64,000 nt of DNA from Mytilisepta virgata (taxonomy: Eukaryota > Mollusca > Bivalvia > Mytilida > Mytilidae), in assembly GCA_028015205.1 (NCBI GenBank), contig CM051516.1:29316593-29380592 (forward strand), given 5' to 3'. The notes below the pieces were generated by a model. It did no database searches. It was given only the letters and a program-made list of their open reading frames with translations, and was not told where the DNA came from. Shown here piece after piece: positions 39,301-51,300 of the stretch (position 1 is the first letter of the stretch; each line of letters begins with the position of its first letter). Both the position numbers and the translations under genes were made by a program.

Positions 39301-42300
39301 TAACTTACATACACAAAAGCCATATTTACTGTTTATATAAATATGTGATAAGATATAGAAAAGATATTCCAATTTGTCTAAATATAAATAAAGAGATAAA
39401 ATGTAGAAAAATGTCAGCAGTTATTTTATATCTACATGTAATGGTAAAATGAAATGACAAGTCTCTTTCTGAATGCTGTAAAGTGTTTGAAAAGTAATTT
39501 TTCAAGAAAGCTCCATTTATGTTTTGAAATAACATGTACATTAATCTGCACTTTCATATTGTTTTTAAAAATATTTAGTGTAACATGATGGTCTTGTCAT
39601 ATTTTATTTAAAAACCAGAAATGTCCACTTCATATAACTTGGCACATTTCTCTGTACTACCCTTCTTTTTGGAACAGCCAATGTATAGTTTTCCTGATGT
39701 ACTGAAGGCTAGTGAATATGGATGTAATATTCCCAAGTCTTTCATATTGCAGTATTTAATCAAGTATCCAGTATTGTTGAGGATATGGATAGTGTGGTGT
39801 TGCATGTCTGTTACAATGATGTTATCAGATGGCGTACATGCCATATCTACTGGTTTGAATGGTCTGTTGTCATCATTGATATCTGGATGTCCTCTGTATA
39901 TGTTGACTATGTCTCCTGTCTGTTGTAGTATAACTACTCTTCCTTTACTATCATCAGATATATGATCTATAACAAATATATTTCTGTTTCTTGTACTGGT
40001 TATTTGTTTTGGATATCTAAATAAAGGTTCATTGTTTCTATCATGTTCATATGTAATCTCATGTTTTCCCTCCATATCCATGACAATAACCACACGTTTA
40101 CCTGAAACAGGGAATGAAGTTCCTTTATTCATTGCTCCTACTATGACTTGATTATAACTGGTAACATGTACAGCTATTGCATCTAGAGGTGATACTATAT
40201 AATTGGTATCTTTTAATTTACCACTGTCCTTACTGATCATTTGTAATGTTGATGTCGCAGTGGCCAGTAGAATGTCATTGGATGGAGTAAGAGCCATGCC
40301 CCAAGCCTTGATATTGTAACTTGATATGATACTGAGGTTATCTCCTACTGGTTTGATCTTCATTAGTAGTCCTTGATTACTATTGTTTATCCATAATGAA
40401 TTATCATTGTTCACTGATGTATTTCCAATTAATTCCAAGTCTTCTGTAGTATAACATTTTGAAATAGTAATATCAGCAATAGATGGTGATTGATTTAACT
40501 GTCCAAAATTATATGGACTTATCTCCCCTGCAATAAAAACTGGCATGGAATCAAATTTCAGTTCTAACGACTTGGCATCAATTTCTGTTGATTTTGTTAT
40601 ACTATGAACTTCAGAAAATACCCTTCCTGCATCATGTGACTTCCTTAAGTTCTTCATCAAGGACTTTTTCTCTGTCAAAAAATTCTGTTTTTCAGTGATT
40701 TCTTGTTTTTTGGAATTTATAGAAGTTTTCACATCTTCCCAATTTTTGTCTAATTTATTAAGAAGATCATCAGTATACTGATCAATTGCTTTCTTAAGAA
40801 TGGTATTCTGCTCTTGAATTTTCTTTTTCACATCTTTATATTTGGAATTCTCAGTTTTCTCTTTTTTCTTTATTTTCAATTCCCTATCATTGTATTCATC
40901 AAGATCCCATGATACCTTCTCTTCAATTGTATGCAGTTTTTTAGTCTGAATTTCATACCCCTCTTTTATTTCTATGAGATCATGGCCATTGTGGACCTTG
41001 GAGATGCAAAGTGGACAAACCAACTGGTCACATGATTTGCAGAACATACAAGAGGTCTGACCTGAATGTGCTTGGCATTTTATGTTTGTAAAATCCATCT
41101 CCTGAAGGTTTCCTTCATCAGTATCAGGCCCAACATCTTTAATATCCACAATTCTATGGTTCTTGGCATTCTTAAACTTTGGATGAATTTTACTTTTACA
41201 CTTTGTACACATCAACAGGTCACACTCAATGCATTTTGAAGTAATTTTAGTCTCAGTTTCACACAGTCTGCAGTAAACTGGAATCTGTCCCCTTTTTATG
41301 GATTGAGAAAATGCCATTGTCAAGTAAAATGTAATATGGCCGTCCTATATACTTCCTGGTGCAAACTGGGACAACTTTTAAACTTTATGATATGTTTGAA
41401 CAATATCGATATGTAGGTAAATCACTGATAGGGTATTTAAAAGTGTGTTTGGTGTAGAATTAAATGTACCTGTACTATCATATTACAGAGTGTATATGTG
41501 AAAGAAAATTTAAATTGTTGTGTTGATTTTATAATCATCTTGATAAAAGGAGTATTGAAGTGAAACTTCTTTGTTTTTATTAGCTCACCTGACCAAAAGG
41601 GTCAAGTGACCTATTCTTATCACTTGGCGTCCATTGTTTGTTAACTTTGACAAAATCTTCTCCTCTGAAACTACTAGGCCAAATGGAACCAAACTTGGCC
41701 ACAAGCATCATTAGGGTATCTAAGTTAAAAAATATGTCTGATGACCCTGCCTGCCAACCAACATGGCCTAAATGGCTAAAAATAGAACAAAGGGGTAAAC
41801 TGCAGTTTTTGTCTTATATCTCAAAAACTAAAGCATAAAGATCAAAACTGACAGGGATAAAAATGTTCATCAGGTCAAGATCTAACTGCCATCAAATTTT
41901 CAGACCAATCAGTCAATCCTTTGTTGGGTTATTGCCCCTGAATTGTTAATTTTAAGGAAATTTTGCAGTCTTAGGTTATTATCTCGAATATTATTATAGA
42001 TAAAGACAAACTATAAACAGCAAAAGTGTTCAACAAAGTAAGATCTACAAATAAGTCAACATGAACAAAATTATTGATTGACCCCTTATAGGAGTTTTTG
42101 CCCTTTAAAGACAGCATCAAGCGTAAACTTTCCTTTAAAGATCTTCTCCTCTGAAACCACTGGGCTAATAGGGACCTTGATTCAATGGTCCTTGGGTGGC
42201 CCCATTCCCAAATTATGTCCAGCGTTGTTACTAAAAATAGAAAAAAGGGAGGATAATTTTCAAAAATCTTCTATGAAACTACAGGGCCAATTGTAACCAA

Positions 42301-45300
42301 ACTTGGCAGTATTAGTCCTTAGGAGGTTCCCTTTTAGGATTATGTCCGATGACTCATAATTTTAACCAAGATGGCTGCCACAGCCTAACTTAGTTTAACA
42401 TAGGGCCCTATGGGAAATTTACTTAAAGATCTTCTTGTCTGAAACCACTTGGCCTGTTGGAATAAAATTTGGCAGCAATGGTCCTTAGGTGGTCCTCTTT
42501 CAGAAATATATCCAATGACGCAGCCCGTCATCCAAGATGGCTGCCAGAGCCGAACATAGTTTAACATAGGACCCTATGGGAAATTTATTTAAAGATCTTG
42601 TCTGAAACCCCTTAGCCAATTTGAACAAAACTAGGCCGAAATGGTCCTTAGGTGGTCCTCTTTTGGAATTATAACCAATGACCCCACCTGTTATCCAAGA
42701 TGGCCGCCAGAGCCAAACATAGTTTAACATAAGACCCTATGTAGAATTTACTTGAAGATCTTCTCGTCTGAAACCACTTGTCCTATTGGAACAAAACTTG
42801 GCAGCAATGGTCTTTAGGTGGTCCTCTTTCAGAATTGCTTCCGATGACCCAGCCCGTCATCAAAGATGGCCACCAGAGCCGAACATAGTTTAACATAGGA
42901 CCCTATGGGAAATTTACTTAAAGATCTTCTTGTCTGAAATTACTTGGCCAATTGGAACAAAACTAGGGAGCAATGGTCCTTAGATGGTCCTGTTTCATAA
43001 TTGTATCTGATGACCCCTCCTGTCATCCAAGATGGCCACTAGAACATAGGATCCTATGGGAAATTTACTTGAAGATCTTCATTTCTGAAACCACTGGTCC
43101 AGTTGGAACAAAACATGGCAGCAATGGTCCTTAGATGGTCCTTTTTCAGAATTGTATCTGATGACCCTGCCCATCATCCAAGATGGCCACCAGAGCCGAA
43201 CATAGTTTAACATAGGATCCTATTGGAAATTTAATTGAAGATCTTCTTGTCTGAAACTATTGGGCCAAATGGAACAAAAGTTGGCAGAATGTTCCTTAGG
43301 TGGTCAACTTTCAGAATTATATCAGAGCCAAACATAGTTTAACATAGGAATCTTTGGAAAATTTACTTAAATATCTTTTTGCCTGAAACCATTTGGTCAG
43401 TTAAAACAAACTTGGCAGCAATGATCCTTAGGGGGTCCTCTTTTTCAGATGATCCCCTGCCATCCAAGATGGCCTCCAGAACCAGACATATTGTAACATA
43501 GGATCTTATAGGAAAATTCACTGAAAGATGTTCTTGTTTGAAACTATTTGGCAAAACCAGTGAGCCAGTTGGACAGTAGTGTTCCAGACTGCTTTGGTGG
43601 ATATAGTTAAATAATTTGTTCTACACATGATTTCCAGGTGAGTGATATAGGCTCCTGGGAGTCTCTAGTTTCATTTGGTAAGATTTAATCAGGAAATCAA
43701 AAATTCAATACAGTTGAAATGTTAATATTAGCTGTTGTAGATATGAATTGTAAATTTCTTGTTATCGTCTCATTGATTGAATTTCAACACTTTATTTCAG
43801 AACTAGCTAAGACATCAGATGACAGTGTAGCCATTATTTCCATCACCTTGTCATTCCTGTTTGTATTCTTACTAATTATATTGATGGCTATATGTTATGG
43901 TAAGCTTTTCTGTGGTTTAAATTAACTTCTTACTGTTCTACCAAAATTTTATAAAATAGATTGAAAATATTTAGTATTCATCAGTAATTCACAAAAGATC
44001 CTCTATTACTTGGACATGTAAGTGATTGACATAAATAATTTGAACAAAAAGGTAGCTGAAGTTTTAAATAGTAGAAATATCTGTCAAGGGACACAAGCAG
44101 GTTAAGGAATATATTGTCTATCAAATAAGTTTTACTGTACATCACATGTGTGCTACAAGATATATACTAGCTAGTATATGCTCTTTTTCACATTTTCACA
44201 CTTGAGTTGCTCTTAATGTACCCATGGAACTAATATATATACATGAAGCAACAATGAAATGTGAAAATCATTACAGAAAAGTCCCATTGAAACTGAACCC
44301 TGTGAAAAACAAAAAATCTTTCTAGACTGAACAGTATCAGAAAATATAGTGAATATTTTTTAATATTTAACCTGGGTAAACCAAACACCTGTCTAATCCA
44401 AACAATATCTTCAGCCTTAAGGATACAATGTACCAATTCATAAAATACTGGGCGCAGACATCTTGTGAAGCTGTGAAATGAATGTGAGACTCGCTGCCCA
44501 TTGTCAATATTAAATTAAAAAATAATTTTAAACAGCAGTGGATCTTCCTTCGAAACATATGAGATAAAACAATTTCAAACTAGCTTTTAAGAACTTGGGT
44601 AATTTCAATGATTTAAGTGGGTACCCCCCCCCCCCCCCCCCGATTTTTAGCAAAAATTTATCCCCCCTTTTTGAAGCTCATTTTTCGGCATGAAAAGCCA
44701 TGGGAACATACCATTTTCGTTGCATTAAATTAATCAGATACATTTCCACTTAATTGAGGTACTGTTATTTTTCAAGAAATTAGTTCTTATTTTTATGAAA
44801 TTTTCTTTCATATCTGGTACCCCCATTTGGAGATTAACATAGAAACTGAATTGGTAGTTTGCATTCTTAAGGAACATTTTGTGCTATTAGTGGTCAACAA
44901 GAGATTTTAGTTATTAATATACTTATATCAAAATCTGAAATCTTTATTTTAGTTATCCGAAGAAAAAATAGGAAGAATAGAAAACCAAAAGAATTTATTG
45001 TACGAGGTCCTGATACAGAGCTAGCAATACTTAGAGAATTACCCACAACTGCAGCTATTCAGAGCAATACACTTTATGCCATCAAGTATGTACATTAATT
45101 AAAAGTAATTGTCAATAAAACACGGTAAATTTTTGATAAAAATTATTAACTATAAATTTTCATGCTGTCAAATCAGATATCATTTTAGAATTTTATTTGT
45201 AAATGTTTGACGGTTTACAAAAGTGTACAATCTGGATCCCATGGGAATAATACTACATGTAGTAAAAAATAAAAAAGCAGGTTATTAATTATTAAATAAT

Positions 45301-48300
45301 TAATTTTAAGTGCAATATTAATCCTGACAAGTTTTTTGCATTGATTAAAACATTGCATTTATGTCTGAATCTGGAGTATTAATATGATGTTGCCTATTTT
45401 CTGAGCCCTTCATTACAGAGACTTGCTGTTGTTTAAAGTTTGTTTAAAGTGAATCCTGACTTAATTGTAACAATCACAAATTAAATTCTTTCTTTTCTTG
45501 GACTTGAATAAAGAACTAAAATGCAACATTGTTTCTATTAAATTCTGGTTTCCCATACAGTAGAATTATTCCTCTATGTGTTTCACGTTATTCTTCCGTC
45601 ACAGAATATCCAATTACTTTCCAATTTTTGAACAAACATTCAAACTAAAACTAAAAGTAATTTAATTCATGACTTTCTAATTTATGTATTTATGTTTTAT
45701 TTCCCCTTCTCAGTATTGTACCGACAGATAGTGACATAGCCAAGTTGCCTCATTTCCGTAGAGATCAGCTAATGTTAACTAAGTTCCTTGGAAGTGGAGC
45801 ATTTGGCGAAGTCTTTGAAGGCATAGCTAAAAATATTATCAGTGATAGCTCAGGAGAAACTAAAGTTGCTGTCAAGGTATGCAAGTTTTAAATTGCTGAT
45901 ATGTCAAAAGTAAAGTTGCTGTCAAGGTATGCAAGTTTTAAATGGCTGATATATCAAAAGTAAAGTTTCTGTCAAGGTACGTAAGTTTTAAATGGCTGAT
46001 ATATCAAAAGTAAAGTTGCTGTCAAGGTATGTAAGTTTTAAATGGCTGATATATGATATATCAAAAGTAAAGTTGCTGTCAAGGTATGTAAGTTTTAAAT
46101 GGCTGATATATCAAAAGTAAAGTTGTTGTCAAGGTATGTAAGTTTTAAATGGCTTACATATCAAAAGTAAAGTTGCTGTCAAGGTACACAAGTTTTAAAT
46201 GGCTGATATATGATATATCAAAAGTAAAGTTGCTGTCAAGGTATGTAAGTTTTAAATGGCTGATATATCAAAAGTAAAGTTGTTGTCAAGGTATGTAAGT
46301 TTTAAATGGCTTGCATATCAAAAGTAAAGTTGCTGTCAAGGTATGTAAGTTTTAAATGGCTGATATATCAAAAGTAAAGTTGCTGTCAAGGTATGTAAGT
46401 TTTAAATGGCTTACATATCAAAAGTAAAGTTGCTGTCAAGGTATGTAAGTTTTAAATGGCTGATATATCAAAAGTAAAGTTGCTGTCAAGGTATGTAAGT
46501 TTTAAATGGCTTACATATCAAAAGTAAAGTTGCTGTCAAGGTACGTAAGTTTTAAATGGCTGATATATCAAAAGTAAAGTTGCTGTCAAGGTACGTAAGT
46601 TTTAAATGGCTGATATATCAAAAGTAAAGTTGCTGTCAAGGTATGTTAGTTTTAAATGGCTGATATATCAAAAGTAAAGTTGCTGTCAAGGTATGTAAGT
46701 TTTAAATGGCTGATATATCAAAAGTAAAGTTGCTGTCAAGGTATGTAAGTTTTAAATGGCTTACATATCAAAAGTAAAGTTGCTGTCAAGGTACATAAGT
46801 TTTAAATGGCTGATATATGATATATCAAAAGTAAAGTTGCTGCCAAGGTATGTAAGTTTTAAATGGCTTACATATCAAAAGTAAAGTTGCTGTCAAGGTA
46901 TGTTAGTTTTAAATGGCTGTTTTATCTAAACTTATGTTACTGTCAAGGTATATATACATATATGCAAGTTTTAAATGGATCATTTCAGATAACTTCATCG
47001 AGTTCTTTATTTTGATTGATCAAAGTTTTCAAAATGAAACTGCTTGACTAATTTTTACATGGGTTGTTTATTTCTGTTTTGAGATAAAAAAAAAATTGCC
47101 CTTTGACCTTTATCTTTTTTGCATAAATCATGCCAGTTATGTAATTTAATTGATAAAATGACATATCATTCTGATGCTCAGGGTAATACATATCATAAAA
47201 TAAATATTATTGATGTTGAAGCTTAAATAACAAATTCTAATGGCTACTAATGTTAATTGCCTATGAGTTCTGGTTTATTTGGATTCCCAGGTTCCACTAG
47301 GATACGACTAGTCCTTGTATTGAAAATGTTCAATTTGTTCAAAATTGATTGGAATCATTATTGATTTTTTTTATTTTTAAATTCAGAATAGTTTTACCAA
47401 TTTTTAGCTCACTGTAAGCTTTTGTCATCACTTAGAGTCCTCCGTCGTCATCGTCGTAAACTTTCCTTTAAACATCTTCTTCTCTGAAACCACTGTGCCA
47501 ATTGGAACAAAACTTGGCAGCAATGGTCCTTAGGAGGTCCTCTTTCAGAATTAAATCCAATGACCCCACACGTCATCCAAGATGGCCGCCAGAGCCGAAC
47601 TTAGTGTAACAAAGGACCCTATGGGAAATTTACTTAAAGATATTTTTGTCTGAAATCAATTGGCCAATTGGAACAAAATTTGGCAGCAATGGTCCTTAGG
47701 TGGTCCTCTTTCAGAAATATATCCGATATCTTGTTTGAAACCAGTGAGACAATTGGAACTTTACAGCAATGTTCCAGGCTGCCCGTCAAGATGGACATAG
47801 TCCAGGTGAGCGATACAGGGTCCTGGGAGCCTCTAGTTTTAAAATTTCAACATACCCAGCTGTGAAAATCACTTTTTAGCTCACCTGGCCAAAGGCCATG
47901 TGAGGTTTTGCCATCACTTTTCGTCCGTCGTCCGTCCGTCGTAAACTTTTCTTTAAAAATCTTCTCCTCTGAAACCGCTGGGCCGATTGGTTTGAAACTT
48001 AATAGGAATGTTCTATGACATGTCCTCCACAAACGATCCTCATTTTATATTGATCCGATGAAAAACATGGCCACTGTTGCTAAAAATAGAACATAGGGGT
48101 AAATTGCTGTTTTTTGCTAATAACTCAAAAACCGTTACAGATAGCGAAAATCTGACATGGGGTAAAATTGATCAGCATGACGAGATCTACCTACCCTGAA
48201 ATTTTGAAGGAAATTCCAAAACCCATTTAGGAGTTATTGCCCTTTTTTCGTCAAATTTTCAAAATTTTAACATTCAAAAATCTTCTCCTCTGAAACCGCT

Positions 48301-51300
48301 GGGCCGATTGGTTTAAAACTTAATAGGAATGATCTATGACATGTCCTCTACAAACGATCCTCAATTTATATTGATCCGTTGAAAAACATGGCCACTGTTG
48401 CTAAAAATAGAACATAGGGGTAAATTGCTGTTTTTTGCTAATAACTCAAAAACCGTTACAGATATCGAAAATCTGACATGGGGTAAAATTGATCAGCATG
48501 ACGAGATCTACCTACCCTGAAATTTTGAATGAATTTCCAAAACCCATTTAGGAGTTATTGCCCTTTTTTCATCAAATTTTCAAAATTTTAACATTCAAAA
48601 ATCTTCTCCTCTGAAACTGCTGGGCCGATTGGTTTGAAACTTAATAGGAATGAACTATAACATGTCCTCTACAAACGATCCTCAATTTATATTGATCCGA
48701 TGAAAAATATGGCCACTGTTGCTAAAAATAGAACATAGGGGTAAATTGCTGTTTTTTGCTAATAACTCTAAAACCGTTAGATATCGAAAATCTGACATGG
48801 GGTAAAATTGATCAGCATGACGAGATCTACCTACCCTGAAATTCTGAAGGAAATTCCAAAACCTATTTAGGAGTTATTGCCCTTTTTTCGTCAAATTTTC
48901 AAAATTTTAACATTCAAAAATCTTCTCCTCTGAAACCGCTGGGCCGATTGGTTTGAAACTTAATAGGAATGAACTATGACATGTCCTCTACAAACGTTCC
49001 TCAACTTATTTTGATCTGACGTAAAACATGGCTGTCGTAGCTAAAAATAGAATATAGGGGTGGATGTGTTGTTTTTGGCTTATAACTTAAAAACCGTTAC
49101 AGATATCGAAAATTTGGCATGGGATAAAATTGTTCAGCATGACGAGATCTACCTACCCTGAAATTTTGAAGGAAATTCCACAACCCGTTTAGGAGTTATT
49201 GCCCTTTTTTCGTCAAATTTTCAAAATTTAACATTTTTCGTCATTTATCTCCAAAACTATTTGAGATAGAAGTGAAATGTAAATTTGAAAAATGTTTGCC
49301 ATGTTGAGATCTACATACCCTGAAATTTTAAAGGAAATCTCAAAACCCATTTAGGAGTTATTGCCCTTTTTTTGTCAAATTTTCAAAATTTTAACATTTT
49401 TGCATTTATCTCCAAAACTATTTGAGATAGAAGTGAAATGTAAATTGAAAAATGTTTGCCATGTTGAGATCTACATACCCTGAAATTTTGAAGGGATTCC
49501 CAAATTCTATTTAGGAGTTATTGGTTTGTGTAATTTGAGGTCGGGTTCTGTTACATTTATTTAAGGTTCACCCTTATTCCTGGTCAATTTTATCAACTTC
49601 CTGCCAGGACTACCACCATCAGGGAACATATTTTAACATTAAACCTTATGAAAAATAAATCTTAAACAAATTTTCCCTGGACAATTGAACCAATTGCAAC
49701 AAACTTGGTCAAATAGTTGATTAATTGTCCAATGAAAACCACACTCCAGGTGAGCGATACAGGCTCTGGTGAGCCTCTTGTTTCATTCTAAAACTGAAAA
49801 GAATATATGAGATTTTAATTAAAATAAAGAATAAATGGCCTGAAACATTGACAATGAAGTAGTCACTCATGTCTGCCATCGTGTCAGGGAGTCCATTGTG
49901 CTTGGGTTACTTAGTATGGAGAAACTATCAGCGAAAACGTTAAACTGTTGAAATTGAGTTTGAAGGTTATAAGTTTTATGCAGGATTAATTATTACAACT
50001 CAAAATATAAAAATTATAATTAATATCCTTTATGTATTGTAGACTTTAAGGAAAAGTGCATCGGATCACGAGAAAGAAGAATTTTTAAAAGAAGCTGTGC
50101 TGATGAGTAACTTCAAACATGACCACATACTGAGTTTATTGGGAGTATGCCTAGATAATGATCCACAGTTCATTATATTAGAATTAATGGAAGGAGGAGA
50201 CTTATTATCTTTCTTAAGGTCATCACGGAGTTCATCTGTAAGTGTGCCACAATATAAGGCAATACTTTTTATACGACCGCAAAATTTTTGCGGTCGTATA
50301 TTGGTATGACGTTGGCGTCGTCGTCGTCGTCCGTCGTCTGCGTCGTCGTCCGAAGACATTTGGTTTTCGCACTATAACTTTAGTATAAGTTAATAGAAAT
50401 CTATGAAATTTAAACACAAGGTTTATGACCACAAAAGGAAGGTTGGGATTGATTTTGGGAGTTTTGGTCCCAACAGTTTAAGAATCAGGGGCCAAAAAAG
50501 GGCCCAATAAGCATTTTTCTTTGTTTTCGCACAATAACTCTAGTATAAGTAAATAGAAATCTATGAAATTTTAACACAAGGTTTATGACCACAAAAGGAA
50601 GGTTGGGATTGTTTTTGGGAGTTTTGGTCCCAACAGTTTAGGAATTAGGGGCTAAAAAAGGGCCCAAATAAGCATTTTTCTTGGTTTTTGCACAATAACT
50701 TTAGTATAAGTAAATAGAAATCTATGAAATTTAAACACAAGGTTTATGACCACAAAAGGAAGGTTGGGATTGATTTTTGGAGTTTTGGTCCCAACAGTTT
50801 AGGAATTAGGGGCCAAAAGGGTCCAAAATTAAACTTTGTTTGATTTCATTGAAAATTGAACTATTGGGGTTCTTTGATATGCCGAATCTAACCGTGCATT
50901 TAGATTCTTAATTTTTGGTCCCGTTTTCAAATTGGTCTACATTAAGGTCCAAAGGGTCCAAAATTAAACTTAGTTTGATTTTAACAAAAATTGAATTCTT
51001 TGGGTTCTTTGATATGCTGAATCTAAACATGTACTTAGTTTTTTTATTATGGGCCCAGTTTTCAAGTTGGTCCAAATCGGGGTCCAAAATTAAACTTTGT
51101 TTGATTTCATCGAAAATTGAACTATTGGGGTTCTTTGATATGCCGAATCTAACCGTGCATTTAGATTCTTAATTTTTGGTCCCGTTTTCAAATTGGTCTA
51201 CATTAAGGTCCAAAGGGTCCAAAATTAAACTTAGTTTGATTTTAACAAAAATTGAATTCTTGGGGTTCTTTGATATGCTGAATCTAAACATGTACTTAGT

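Larger units (their letters stand above)
33204..43800. other. 10.6 kb ROS1 intron with nested repeats and an antisense gene
   Basis: Two AGCTC(A/T)CCTG...GAGCCTCTTGTTT composite elements fill most of it (33264-38897 and 41577-43672). The first is interrupted by a palindrome-ended element (33841-36228) and a MITE (38104-38602). Between them lies the antisense TRIM-like gene and a two-copy repeat. No ROS1 exon was found between the last FN3 and the transmembrane exon. Confidence 0.8.

Noticed and set aside
42385..43554. Series of minus-strand frames with similar translations ([17 protein letters not shown])
   Set aside because: They are translations of the ~170 bp monomers of the tandem element, not a protein repeat family.
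45862..46950. Regular 50 bp repeat that could look like a CRISPR array
   Set aside because: There are no unique spacers, units are near identical throughout, and the unit derives from the adjacent exon in an animal genome.
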